Shown: piece after piece, positions 1 through 10,984 of the stretch
Layout of the letters: each line of letters opens with the position of its first letter
How positions within the stretch are numbered: the first letter of the stretch is position 1
Source: Lunularia cruciata
Taxonomy: Eukaryota > Streptophyta > Marchantiopsida > Lunulariales > Lunulariaceae
Direction: 5' to 3'
DNA: 64,000 nucleotides
Assembly (NCBI GenBank): GCA_948567375.1
Contig: OX419758.1
Span: forward strand, 8,313,001-8,377,000
Program-made: the position numbers and the translations under genes
The notes under the pieces: generated by a model
Told to the model about the DNA's origin: nothing
What the model saw: the letters and a program-made list of their open reading frames with translations, nothing else
Databases searched by the model: none

Positions 1-1760
1 CCATCCCTATCACCACTTGACCATTATTTGTGACGTTTTGACCCTTGGGATTATTAATGTCAACCAAGTGGAGGAGGATGCCCAAGCCCTATGTCGGGAG
101 GATAAGCAGCAGTCTGAGTAGTATCCCTTCCTCCCACAATCAACCCTCACACATGATATACAGGTGGATGTTCTTGCTCCTTAATAGGCTACAATTGGAA
201 ACCCTAATTTTTACTTTTGTAGAACACGTCTACTAATTTGACTTGGCCCTCTTCATTATGGGACCAACAATAAACCAACATATCTTGTTATAGACAATTT
301 TCCATACAAATAAGTTCTCCATGTTATAGACTTAGGGAATTGAGTTTTGGGATCTCTTCAAAACTATTGTGTACTAATAAAAGAATTACTACATGAGGAC
401 CTCAGGTTAGAGTACCCCAAAAGTTAACATATGAAGCAATCAACCTCCCATGCTTTTATTTGAGGTATTTAGTGGATTGTTTGAAGCTGGTGAACCAAGG
501 TTTGGGGTTGAAACTGCACCTCTGTCCTGGACATGAATATTGCAAAACAAGTGGGGTCATTGATGTTGAAATCCTGCAGATCCACTAGGATGTCAGGTTG
601 TAGGCTGCCTGTAACACCACTATCAGTACAGGACCCGTGTCTCAGATCACACCCATCAGTACTATAGTTCAGGAGTTAAGGACCGCATTTGAGCAACAAG
701 GACAAGAACTCATACCAACTTTGTTCCCTCTTTGGAAGTTCCTCTGATGGTCTTAGAGAAGCAAGTGAGACACTCCCAAACATAGCTTCAAATATTTGTT
801 ATCATATGATACTTTGAGCAATTGCATGATTAAGTGCTCTTGCAAGAAGTGGAATGGAGATCTCAATGATAAGGAAGAAGACTCTAGTGATCCTAACAAT
901 CTTGGAGCTGTTGCATACAAACTCATGTATACAAAGCATAGAGTTAAAGGATTGCATGTACCTTATTGCTTAGATTGGGAGATCTAGGTAAGAAGTCCGA
1001 TAATTCCCATAGTTGTACATGAAATGTTTTGAGCTAAACTTCATGTACCTCTTAGAGCAAGCAAACATATGGGGTTGTTTTCTAGGAAGGATCTTGGATT
1101 TTTCTCACATGGAAAGGCTCATTAAAGTACATGATATCATCTTCAAGGATTATCAAGAAAGATATCATGTGGGCATCTACTACTAGATAAAAACCTAGTT
1201 CTTCCCTTTTACAAACAAGGGCAAGAAGAAAAAGTAGACTTCAAAAGGGCTTACTTGGAGGGCAAGGACTTTTGAGAGGGCTAGGTCATCTAGGCACAAT
1301 AGCTCTTGAGGGTTGTGTCAACTGCAAGCAAGTTAATGTTATGGGAATTTGAGTGTGGGACTTCCATTATGGGTAAGTAGCTACAGGACTCCCACTATGG
1401 AAAATTCTTATAATGGGACTAAAATTGGGTTTCCTCTCTATGGGACAAATAAGAGAGTGGGCAGACATTGCTATGGGTATGTAAGATAGTAGGACAAAGT
1501 TAGGTAGACAATGAATGCAAAGGTGATGTGCTAATGCACTTAGATAATGTAATCTTGATTAGAATCAAGGTTTAAGAGCCAATAGGCATTTATGGGAGGT
1601 GGCATTTGATGGAGACAACTGCCACAAAAGAACTATTGGGAGAAAAGTAGAAATCCTTTTTAGGGTTCAACACATATAAGGGAGCTTAGCCTACTATGGT
1701 GAGGTTGGTGTAAGTAGTAGAGAGTTCTCATGCATAGATCAATAAGCCCTTTAGTAGAGA
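1..1760 (+). pseudogene. Family A repeat, 3' half (copy A1), degenerate unidentified coding relic
   Basis: This stretch aligns by eye, base for base over long runs, with 19340-21590, so both are copies of one dispersed repeat. It is cut by the window edge. The best short frame (796-987) matches 20130-20310 and reads as charged, gene-like text (LNDKEE, then LGAVAYKLMY), but stops are frequent. The A3 copy has about 450 extra bases (20420-20880) that A1 lacks between its 970 and 1030. I recognise no domain here. Near 1670 a 'cacatataag' motif matches the TATA-like 'cacatatataaaggagc' of A3 near 21555, so the end of this block may be LTR or promoter sequence. Function unknown; retroelement origin is inferred from the zinc-knuckle and protease parts of the family. 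Confidence 0.6.
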
Positions 1761-2289
1761 TTGGGGGCTAACTAGCAAGGAGGAGGAGGAGGCCAAGGAG
1801 AGGATAGCCAAGTAGTATTAGAGTGTTCCTTCTAGTGCAGGTGACCTTGTGTTGTAGGTGACAGACCGCGGCCAAGAGATATAAACTCTGAATACCCTAT
1901 TCATTGTTTGCTCCCAAATCCTCGTATGGATGATTTTAATGAATGATCATAAAACTTGTATGATGTGGTGTTCTTAAGAATCCTCAATATTTGTTTTCCT
2001 ACTTTAAGATGTCATGTACTTCTCATGGATTGTGAAGATTGATTAGCAGTGAGTGACAACCAAAGAGGTCAACAGGCTCATAGGGGTGATACACCTGTGA
2101 GCTATCTCCAAGGTTCAGTGTCTCATGCAAGACCCGGTCCTACAATACAACTAAGTGCATTATGAGAAACCTGCCTTCAATTCCTCTCTCAAGCCTGGAG
2201 AAGGGCTGGCTGCTTTAGGGCTGTCCCACAATTTTGTTTTCCCGTAGTGCCTACTAGCCCAAACTACAGGTTAGGTCATTCCCATTGAC
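1761..2289. other. Intergenic, no gene seen
   Basis: AT-rich sequence without a useful reading frame, RNA signature or strong repeat. It may hold the degraded end of the family A element, because it directly follows the last block alignable to 21560-21590, but no terminal motif is clear. Confidence 0.5.
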
Positions 2290-3345
2290 AATCCTGAGCC
2301 TCCATTTTCTCCAAGTAGACCTTCATAACCTCCTTTTTGATCTCTTCAAGATGAACATGCATCATCTTCATCCTCACCAATATTGTAGTCTTCCCTAGGT
2401 CCAACTCTCCTTTATCTCAACCACAATTTTCCCTTGAATGGGTACCCTATCCTTCTTGTGTTCTTCCTCCTTCAACTTAAGACTATCCATGAGCTTCTTC
2501 ACTTTTGATGTTGACTACTCATATCTCATCTTAATCATGAACTTCTGCTGCTATGAGGGCAACATTTACCTTTTTCACTTCTCCCTTAAGTGCATCAATC
2601 TCTTTCACTTGGGTCTTTGCATATTCCTTCAATTCAGACATCTTGTGTCTTATTGTCCTCTCCTTTCAAATTTTCTTCTTTAGGGCCTCACCTTTTGCCC
2701 TGAGCTTGGCCACCTTTGGTGCTAAGTCATTGCTCCATTAACCATCTCCAAGTGTTGGGCACAAACTTCCTTGAGTTCATCTCTTGCCTTCATCCTCTCC
2801 AAGTTTACCTCTTGTGCCATGCAATGAAGGTGATTGATGAGGGTGACATAATCTATAATTACCCATGGGATTTTGTGTATGCAGGGAGGAGTTGCTACAT
2901 TGATTCCAATGCTAGGCTGACCTTGTATACTACTAGTTGAGAAAGTGGCACTACCATGGCTGGCTTGGTTTCCTTCTTAATCAAACTCTCCCCTCTTACC
3001 ATTTTAAACAAAGTTGAGGATCCATTCTCCCCCCCCCCCCCCCCCCACGCACTTCTTCTTGATCTCAATGAAGATGGTCAATCCCCTCTACTCACATACC
3101 AATTCTTTTGTGACTAGTATCTTTGTCTTGGACGACCCTTCATCTTGCTTGTCATCTTCTCCCCAAATTCCACCTTTGGCTTGATGTCCTTCCTCATCTT
3201 GGCAAGATCCCACATCTTCTGCCTCAAGCATCTCTTCAACACAAAGGATTCCTACCTTTTTTAGTTATGCTTCTCTTATGGGTGGGAACAAAGGGGATTT
3301 CATCATCCCCAGACCCTTTGCCATACTCTTTGCTGGACTAGAAGG
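2290..3345 (-). pseudogene. Coiled-coil protein relic, minus strand
   Basis: Read on the minus strand, this stretch gives lysine/glutamate-rich heptad-like text broken by stops and frameshifts. Examples are KEYAKTQVKEIDALKGEVKK (about 2560-2640), MDSLKLKEEEHKKD (about 2440-2500) and GEDDKQDEGSSKTKILVTKE (about 3100-3180). Plus-strand frames in the same place are hydrophobic low-complexity shadows. Such charged coiled coils occur in structural proteins and in accessory ORFs of plant retrotransposons. No catalytic motif is visible and neither end is defined. I do not recognise the family. It is either the relic of a captured host gene or part of a transposon that has lost its other domains. Confidence 0.45.
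3029..3046. repeat. Poly(C) tract, 18 bases
   Basis: Uninterrupted run of 18 C within the coiled-coil relic. Seen directly; the exact length in an assembly is prone to error. Confidence 0.9.
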
Positions 3346-4040
3346 TCTGGCTCCTTGATCATATCATCCAAGGGTGGGCATTTTTTTTGTAAGCCAGTAG
3401 ATCTCTCACTTAGGATGAACCTCAGATGGCTATTAAGGTAACACATCATTGACTAAGAAGGCAAGGAACTCCAACTCCATCACTCTCTTCCAAGGCACCT
3501 CCAAGACTCAAGATATTGCTCACTAGAGAATTCAATGAGAAGGAGATAATTGCAAATGAAAGGATGATGAGTACTCCTCACCCCTAGCTTATATATTTGT
3601 GAAAATTTAACACACCAAAATTAATAATTATTAGAGTAACTCAAGTTCCTAGGCTAAAAGTCAAATAAAGTCTAAAAAGTCTAAAGGAATATCCAAGCAT
3701 ACAAGAATAATCCCATGGTAGGTGGTCTTATCCTCACCTACTAACTAAGTCCAGGGTTCCTTCACATGGGTTTTCCTTGGAGTATAGAAAATTTTATATC
3801 AATAAGGTTTGTGTTCCAAAGGACATGAGAATCACCATCAAAGGGTGAAATACAGATTTTAGGCAAGAACTCCATTTTACCTCTTGTGTTTTTATTTTTG
3901 TATTCTTTGATTTGATCATATTTCCTATCTTCCTGTTATTCCACCCCGTCCACCCGATCTACCCTTTCTACTCATTATAAGGGAAATCAAGGAATTCCTT
4001 CAATCTTGATTCACCAAAAAAATTTAAGATATCTCTCTTA
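3346..4040. other. Intergenic, no gene seen
   Basis: AT-rich sequence without a coding frame above noise. It ends where alignment to family A copy A3 begins (about 4041 versus 16975). Confidence 0.5.
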
Positions 4041-4319
4041 AGTTCTTGATTTTCATCAATCCGAGCCTCCAAAGAAGAAGCATGCTGTTGGGCCCAAGGT
4101 AATGAGCAAGATTTGGCCTTACCAAACTCCTACTCCATCATCCCAAGATTCAAAGGAAGTATAATTCATAATTATTATGCTACTATTCAAGGATTTCCAC
4201 AATCTAACTATTTCTATGGGGGAACCTTAGCTACATCGGGCCCATATATGATATCACAAGCAGTGCCCATATATGATTAACTACTTGGAGTTTCTCCTGC
4301 AGTTCCACCAATAACATCT

Positions 4320-4830
4320 TTGGCCCTACTTGTCCCCACAGCTGCCTTGGTTCCCATAACAACCACTAAAATAGAGGATATCATAGTCAAGTTGAAACAT
4401 CTGAAGAATCTTCACTTACCCAAAAAACCCAAAGAGAGAAATCCGGTTAAAACTACCACCTGGGGAGAAATCTCTTATACTCACTGCATAGGATGGGGCG
4501 ATACTAATGCTCAGTTTTCTACTCCAAATATTCCAATTTTTTATGTCCATTATGGGAGGTACGAGCACATCGTGGAAAATTGCAAAATACTAGAAGACAC
4601 CATGAATCTTGGGAGGAAAGGGTGCATGCTGCGGATGTAGTCCCATAGCAGAACAAATTCAGCCAGCACTTACAAGACCCTCCTTCCCAAGGTGGCTGAG
4701 GAAATGGACAAGGACAAGGACAAGGACCACCCAGATATGCTGTCACATTTGCAAAGCAATGCCTTAAAAAGCCTGCCTGTTGGACCTCTTGATTTGGCAC
4801 ACACAATGGACCTCTTGATTTGGCACACAC
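4320..4830 (+). pseudogene. Family A gag / nucleocapsid relic (copy A2)
   Basis: The reading frame 4320-4640 contains two degenerate CCHC-type zinc knuckles. CTHCIGWGDTNAQF keeps the first two Cys. FYVHYGRYEHIVENC keeps His and the last Cys but has Tyr at a Cys position kept in copy A3. Upstream lies a Pro/Ala-rich stretch followed by a short Lys-rich helix (KIEDIIVKLKHLKNL). In living elements such knuckles bind the genomic RNA during packaging. The second knuckle pair seen in A3 is lost here by stops and a deletion near 4760. Identity as retroviral-type nucleocapsid is inferred from the knuckles followed by a protease. Confidence 0.6.
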
Positions 4831-5561
4831 CTCTCAGACTTCAAAAACTTTATAACTCAAGCAAGGCAAGTGCACATACCTAAAAATCCACTCAACAATG
4901 CTGATCCTAGTAGGATTGTGCATTTCATCAGAGAAGAGCATGCTTCCATTCCAAAAGGTTCTCCCAACCAATGGAAGTGCTACTACAGAAGCAACCATCT
5001 TTCTTATGACTTGATATTGCATGTATGCCTTCCCTGATCCAAGTAGAACCTCCATGGAACTCCATGAGCTACTCTAAAAGTTCTGATGAAGAGACCGTGC
5101 CTGATCCAAGTAGAACCTCCAGCTCCAAGAGCTACTCTGAAAATTTTAATGAAGAGACCATGTGGGAAGAAACTACTGAAATTGTCCTGCAAATGTACAT
5201 GGCAGCGGTCCCTATGTTTGACACCCTAGCATGGTAGCCACCCACTTCTGTCATACACAACTATGACATTATGGCTGACTTCGCTAATGAAAAAGCCAAC
5301 ATTACTTTCAAACAACTCTACAAAGTGTTCCCTATGGAGCACATCAAATTTCAGAACTTTCTATTGAAGGAGTTGCCTATAGAATGCTTCAAGGAACAGT
5401 TGATCAAAGAATAACCCAAAGATTCTTTGATCACATAGATTCAACCCCAACTTCAACTACATGCAACCCACACTCTCTCACTCAAGGATGCCCACAAACC
5501 TTTACAATAGAAATCCCCCATGTTAATATTGTAGACCCTTGAGTCACCAGATCTGCTGGTA

Positions 5562-5870
5562 TTGTACACCAAAGTCCATGACCCCAATATCCCTGTAATA
5601 ATTGAAGGCAATGTCATCCCAAACTATTGCATTGATTTAGGAGGGTCTTTAGTAAAAATCATGACCAAGGGAGTTATGGAGACTCTAGGGCTCAGGGAAA
5701 TGGTAAAATATTCTACTCTCCTCAAAATGGCAGATGGGAGACTAATCACCCCCTTGGCCTATTATAAAATGTTCCCAAATTCATTGGCAAGCAAACCTTC
5801 TTAATTGATTACTTGATCATGAGCATGCCTGCCCTGGCACAATTCTCCCTATTGTTAGGCATCACGTGGC
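5562..5870 (+). pseudogene. Retropepsin-like aspartic protease relic (copy A2)
   Basis: The frame reads VIIEGNVIPNYCIDLGGSL followed by TLLKMADGRLITPL, the usual spacing of a retroviral-type protease: substrate-loop strand, catalytic Asp-x-Gly, then a psi-loop strand. The catalytic triplet at 5634-5642 is Asp-Leu-Gly instead of the usual Asp-Thr/Ser-Gly. Such an enzyme would cut the gag-pol precursor. The matching part of A3 is at 18330-18720. A following stretch (5815-5880) resembles the conserved strand ending in a GxPWL-like motif, here LLGITWLVEA. Broken by a stop after residue 80. Confidence 0.7.
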
Positions 5871-6296
5871 TGGTAGAAGCTTATATGATCATATCTATGA
5901 TCACATCTGGCAAATGGGAAAATTGATCTTTGGAAGGAAATCAAAACACAAGACACTTTTGATGTATGTGACAAAACCAATTTCAAGCTCATATCAGGAA
6001 GGAGAACCAAGTTTCAACATTAATGTGTGGAGATCTGGTCATGGTGATAGTTATGAAGAACTTGCACACACCATCACTAATTGTCTATTCACAATAGAGG
6101 TTGAGATGTGAGGCCCTACCACTCCCAAGGTCACAAAAGCCTTCCCCCTTATAGCATTCTCATCAACTTTTCACCAAAATCACAAGAACCACAAAATGTT
6201 CTTGACATGCCCACTTCCTTGATCCCTGACAACAGCTCCTTGTATTTAAAGGACAAATGCACAAGCTTGGCTGACCCTTTCTACCAGTGGCTAAAC
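5871..6296 (+). pseudogene. Family A region downstream of protease (copy A2), unidentified
   Basis: Two overlapping frames (5866-6111, 6108-6314) read EGEPSFNINVWRSGHGDSYE and related text, and match 18705-19080 of copy A3. The region is coding in character but has no motif I can name. In gypsy elements this is the linker between protease and RT; here no RT follows. Confidence 0.45.
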
Positions 6297-6640
<344 letters not shown>

Positions 6641-6803
6641 GAGAGTAATAGAGGTTCAAGGGCTGGTGTGAGCATGTTTCAGCCGTGGAGGTAGCTTTTG
6701 GGACAGGAAGTGAACCAAGTTATTTCTTGTTGTCCTCTGATTTCTTTTTAATGGTTTTATGATGTGCTATTGCAAAAGGTCCTAGGGACTGTTTTCTAAC
6801 AAT

Positions 6804-6815
6804 TGGTATCAGAGC
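6804..6815 (+). other. Primer-binding site, initiator-Met tRNA (copia I)
   Basis: tggtatcagagc, the usual complement of the 3' end of plant initiator methionine tRNA. It is preceded by a 'ca' LTR end at 6800-6801 and a 2-base spacer. It primes minus-strand DNA synthesis. Confidence 0.9.
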
Positions 6816-6889
6816 TTAGTTGGTCCTAAGAGGGTCTTGAGATCTGAGGGTGCAGTGAAGTCTAGAAGCAAGTCCATAACAAAGCAATG

Positions 6890-7510
6890 GCAAGGGTGAT
6901 ATCCATATCAAATGCTTAATTTGTAGTAGAGACATTTGATGGGAAAAACAATTTCGGACTTTGGCAACTAAAGATGAAGGACCTTCTTGTCCAATAAGAA
7001 CTGATAGAGCACTAAGAAGAAGACATGAGGACAAAATTGATGAGGATGGGAAGATGAAGTTGCAAATCTCAGAGCCATTAGCACTATTTGGTTGAACCTT
7101 GCTGATGAAATGCTATACAATGTTATGAATGAGGAATCTGCACCAAAATTATGGGCCAAATTGGAAAATCTTTATATGACCAAGTCATTGACAAATAGAC
7201 AATTTCTTAAACCAAAGTTGTATATGTTGCAGGTGAAGGAAGGCCAAAGTATTATGGAGCACCTCAAGGCTTTCAACAAAATCATTTGTGAGTTGATGAG
7301 CATAGAGATTAAGTTAGAAGAGAAGGAAAATGCATTGATGTTATTGACTTCACTTTCTTTATCATATGAGCATCTGGTCACAACTTTTCTATATGGGAAG
7401 GATGATTTAAATTATGAGGAGGTGACTTAGGCATTATTTTCCAATAAGATGCAAAAAAGACCCAACCAAGAAAAGACAAATCCAGAGGCCTTATTTATCA
7501 GAGGAAGATT

Positions 7511-7542
<32 letters not shown>

Positions 7543-7690
7543 TCAGATCAGATCAGATCAAGAGTAAATCAAGATCCAAGTCTAGAACTGGAGGTCTCAA
7601 AGGCAAGTGCTGGATTTATGGGGAGGTTGGACATTTCAAGAAGAATTATAACAACAAGAGGCTTGAGTCCAACAAGGATAAAGGTTAAAT
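6890..7690 (+). pseudogene. copia I gag
   Basis: The start region reads ETFDGKNNFGLWQLKMKDLL, the N-terminal signature of plant copia Gag. The frame from 7092 continues through the UBN2-type domain (KLWAKLENLYMTKSLTNRQF and later SYEHLVTTFLYG), then a basic Arg/Ser/Lys stretch and a zinc-knuckle remnant CWIYGEVGHFKKNY. In the knuckle two of the three Cys are now Tyr, each one G-to-A step from Cys. One in-frame stop (7428-7430) and others near 6918 break it. An in-frame GA microsatellite has expanded inside the basic stretch. Gag would form the virus-like particle. Confidence 0.85.
7511..7560 (+). repeat. (GA)n and (GATCA)4 repeats inside gag
   Basis: About 25 bases of GA followed by four copies of gatca at 7541-7560. 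They read Arg-Glu repeats and then IRSDQIKS in the gag frame without breaking it, so they lengthened the basic linker before the zinc knuckle. Confidence 0.85.
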
Positions 7691-8130
7691 TTCATATCAA
7701 GCAAAGATTGTTGAGTCCTCTAGTTTGTGGATGATATTCTATGTGTTACCCAAGATAAAGATCAATTTGAGGAGTCATGGATATTGGACTCAGGTTGCTC
7801 TTACCATGTGTCTAAATAAGGAGTGGTTTTATGAGTTCAAAACAATCAATGGAGTATTTGTAATATTGGGGAACAACATGGCTCATAAAGCTATTGGCAT
7901 TAGTACAATATGCATTAAGATGTTTGATGGTATTCTAAGAACTCTTGCTAATGTGAGACATGTTCCTGAGTTAAGGAAGAATTTGATATTACTAGGCAAT
8001 TTTGACTCACATGGTTGGAGGTGGAGAGTAGAAAATGGAACACTCAAGGTATCAAAAGGAGCATTGGTTGTAATGAAGAGCAAGAAGATAATAAATCTTG
8101 ATGAGCTTGTTGGAGATACCATTATCTGAG
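7690..8130 (+). pseudogene. copia I aspartic protease
   Basis: The catalytic motif is intact in frame 2: WILDSGCSYHV, with Asp-Ser-Gly at 7787-7795. A one-base loss near 7803 then moves the rest into frame 3, which carries the rest of the copia protease (GNNMAHKAIGISTICIKMFD, then RHVPELRKNLI and KGALVVMK). The active site and its body are therefore both present but in different frames. The enzyme would process the Gag-Pol polyprotein. Confidence 0.85.
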
Positions 8131-8132
8131 GA

Positions 8133-9090
8133 GTGGCAAGTACTATTTCTAAGAATGAATATCCCAAAGATCTTATTCAATTATGGCATCTACATTTGGG
8201 TCATATGAGTGAAAGGGGTCTAAGTGAAATGTCCAAGCAACAACTTTTGAAAGGCTTTAAAAGTTGTAAGTTAAAATTTTGTGAGCATTGTGTACTAGGA
8301 AAGCAACAGAGGGTAAGCTTTTCAATAGGAGTTCACTGCACAAAGTAAATTTTAGACTATGTGCATTCTGATGTTTGAGGCCATGCACCTATAGCTTCAA
8401 AATTTGGAGCATTATATTTTGTATCTTTAGTTGATGATTACTCTAAAAGAGTAGGGGTCTACACCATGAAGCAAAAATCAAAGGTCTTCTCTATCTTTAA
8501 AAAATGGAAGGTGATGATGGAGAAAGAAATTGGAAGGAAAGTGAAGTGTTTGAGATCTGATAATGGTGGAGAATGCAAATCTGGAGAATTTGATATTTAT
8601 TGTAAGAGTGAAGGGATGATTCATCACTCTACTATTACAGATACCCCTCAAAAAAATGGTGTGGCAGAGCAGATAAATTGTACACTCTTGAAGAAAGCAA
8701 GAAGTATGTTAAGGAACACCGGATTGGAGAAGAGTTTTTGGACAAAAGCTATAAATGTGGTTTGTCATTTGGTAAACATTTATCACTCCATTGCTATTGA
8801 GTGGAAGACACCTGTGGAAAAATCAACAGGTTGCCACGTTGATTACTTTTCACTTAGAGTGTTTGGATGTATAGCTTATGTTCATATTCAGCAAGAACAA
8901 AGGACAAAGATAGATCCCAAATCTATTGAATGTTTATTCTTTGGATATGAGAAGTACAAAGGGATATAGATTATGAGATCCAGAAAGTGATTGTCTTGTT
9001 GTGAGTAGGGATGTAGATTTTGATGAGACTAGTATGATGGAGACTATTACTACAGCAGAAGAAACAAATTTCAATCAGATTGTGTTAAGA
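8133..9090 (+). pseudogene. copia I integrase (with GAG-pre-integrase zinc domain)
   Basis: The zinc domain reads LWHLHLGHMSERGL then FCEHCVLGK (HHCC pattern). The core follows with the first Asp in DYVHSDV, the second in RSDNGGECK, and the Glu in TPQKNGVAEQIN, matching the DDE layout of copia integrases. The frame stays the same (frame 3) from 8133 to 8969 apart from stops at 8346 and about 8377. The C-terminal part (FGCIAYVHI, CLFFGYEKYKGI) is recognisable up to 8969, after which the frame is lost until about 9090. The protein would insert the cDNA into the genome. Confidence 0.88.
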
Positions 9091-9905
9091 TAGATATTGA
9101 TATTGGAAATAAAGACATCTCACCTCTTGTAGATCTACCAAGTGAACCATTAGAAGAGAAAAGTCTAGAAGTGATTCATGAATGTAGGTATCCAAATAGG
9201 GATAGAAGGCCTCCAAAGAGATATGATGATTCACTTGTAGCTTATGCTCTTCTTAAGGAGAATGGTGAGCCTTCTTCATATGAAAAGGCAATGCAAGATC
9301 AAGAGTGTCAAAAGTGGTATTGTGCAATGGAAGAGGAGATGAAGTCTTTGGCCAAAAAGCAAACTTGGGGACTTGAAAAGTTGCCTATGGGAAAGAAGCC
9401 AATTGGTTGCAGATGGATATTCCAGAGGAAGGAAAGACTTCCAAAATCATGTGGAGATCATTGCAAAGCAAGGCTTGTAGGAAACGGTTATAGCCAAAGA
9501 AAGTATTAACTTCAATGAGATTTACATGCATCAACCTTGAAGGTTTTGTGGTACCAAGGAACCATAATGTGGTTTGCACTTTACAAAAGTCTTTATACGT
9601 ACTAAAGCAAAGTCCAAGACTTTGGTACATGAAATATTGATGCCTTCATGTTGAAGCATGGATATAACAAAAGTGAATCAGATTGTTGTGTGTATCGCAA
9701 GAAGCTACATGGACCTAGAGTATTTGATTTAATCATCTTGGTACTATATGTGGATGATATATTGATTTTTGTGGAGGATATGGTTGAGGTGGAGAAATTG
9801 AAAGCACAACTTGGTAAGGAGTTTCACATGAAGGACTTGGTTTCTTCAAAGTGGGTGCTTGGGATTGAAATCCACGGGATACAAACAAGGGAAAATTATT
9901 GATAT
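9091..9905 (+). pseudogene. copia I reverse transcriptase with internal deletion
   Basis: The N-terminal part (9171-9509) reads EVIHECRYPNRDRRPPKRYD, then SYEKAMQDQECQKWYCAMEE and KPIGCRWIFQRK, typical of the copia RT start. After LVGNGYSQRK the text jumps at about 9512-9530 from NFNE straight to IYMHQP. The block in between, which in this family contains fingers plus the first catalytic Asp (the MDVKTAF region), is missing. The later palm motif is intact as LYVDDILIF, with YVDD at 9747-9758, followed by KDLVSSKWVLGIEI. The deletion joins two sites that both resemble gagatt, suggesting loss between short direct repeats. Confidence 0.85.
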
Positions 9906-10173
9906 CTCAAAGGAGATATTTGGAAAATTACTTGCTTATTTTGGCATGGAGAATGAAAAACTAGTGAGCACTCCAATGGCAAGTCATTTTAGGATATCAT
10001 TGGAGCAATGTCCATCAAATGAGGAGGAGAGAAAAATAATGTCAAATACCCTTATGCTAGTGCTATTGGGAGTTTAAGGTATGATATGGTCTACACTAGA
10101 CCCATACATCTCATATGATGTGAGTATGGTGAGTAGATACATGGCAAATCCATGGAAACAACATTAAGAAGTT

Positions 10174-10727
10174 GTGAAGTGGATACTTTGTTACTTGAAA
10201 GGGACTATAAATATTGGCATTGTCTTTGATGTGGAGAAGGACCACGGCAGAGGAATTACAGGGTATGTAGATTCTGATTTTGCTGGAGACTTGGATAAGA
10301 GAAGGTCTACAACAGAAAATGTTTTTTACACTTGTTGGTGGTGTAATAAGCTGGAAGTCTACTCTCTAATCTACTGTTGCGCTTTCTACTATAGAGGTAG
10401 AATGTATGGCAAAAACTGAGGCTGCCAAAGAGGCAATATGGCTACAAAGATTAGCCAAGGATGTAGGGCTCCCCAACATGAAGTCCACTCTTTTTTGATG
10501 GCAAAAGTGCTATTCACTTGGCCAAGAATAGAGCATATCATTCAAGGACAAAGTATATTGATGTCCGACATCATTTTAACCAAGAAGTTGTGTCAAATGG
10601 TGAGATCAATTTGCAATGGATTGACACAAAGGTAAACTCAAATGATATGTTGACTAAACCTGTTCTTGTTGAGAAGTTCAAGTTATTCATGAACTTGCTC
10701 AACGTTCAATGTTGCTCTTTTGGATGA
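10174..10727 (+). pseudogene. copia I RNase H
   Basis: Reads MKWILCYLKGTINIGIVFD and then GYVDSDFAGDLDKRRSTT, with the catalytic Asp of the DSDFAGD motif. A frameshift near 10330 moves the text; EAAKEAIWLQRLAKDVGL appears in another frame. The 10518 frame finishes it with YIDVRHHFNQEVVSNGEINL and NDMLTKPV, the standard C-terminus of copia Pol. RNase H removes the RNA template strand during reverse transcription. The polypurine tract follows 14 bases after the stop. Confidence 0.85.
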
Positions 10728-10741
10728 TATGGTGGATACAA

Positions 10742-10757
10742 GCAAAAGGTGGAGATT
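10742..10757 (+). other. Polypurine tract (copia I)
   Basis: gcaaaaggtggagatt directly before an LTR-type start tgtgtttgg. It primes plus-strand synthesis. Confidence 0.75.
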
Positions 10758-10758
10758 A

Positions 10759-10984
10759 TTGTGTTTGGCTTGTAACCGGGGATTTGATTGATCAAGAGCA
10801 AGAGAAATTATGATTGATGAAACACCTTGCTGTTTCATGCAGTGCAGGACAATCACTTGTCTAGATATCACTACTATGGCAAAGTATTTAAGTGAACAAA
10901 TATCTTGAGTGGTCAATATTCATGAATTCAGTTTGATGGCATTGAGGAGGAACTGTATATATATAATTTTTAAATTTTTTGCAC
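10759..10984 (+). repeat. copia I 3' LTR, truncated
   Basis: Starts ttgtgtttgg just after the polypurine tract and runs to an AT-rich stretch. It is cut at about 10985 by the M1 leader, whose homology with M3 starts at 'cagcgg'. No matching 5' LTR is visible, so the limits rest on position only. Confidence 0.5.

Larger units (their letters stand above)
4041..6296 (+). mobile_element. Family A repeat, 5' half (copy A2): gag/nucleocapsid and retropepsin relics
   Basis: Aligns with 16975-19080 over its whole length. Read in order it holds a proline-rich gag tail, a zinc-knuckle region, a retropepsin and a downstream charged region. The match to A3 stops abruptly at about 6296, inside the block reading CTSLADPFYQWLN, where unrelated terminal-inverted-repeat sequence begins, so the 3' half was lost or never joined. 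No LTR, primer-binding site or RT is identifiable. Copies A1 and A2 are complementary halves in swapped order, so they are probably two truncated insertions, or one copy split by rearrangement. Confidence 0.6.
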
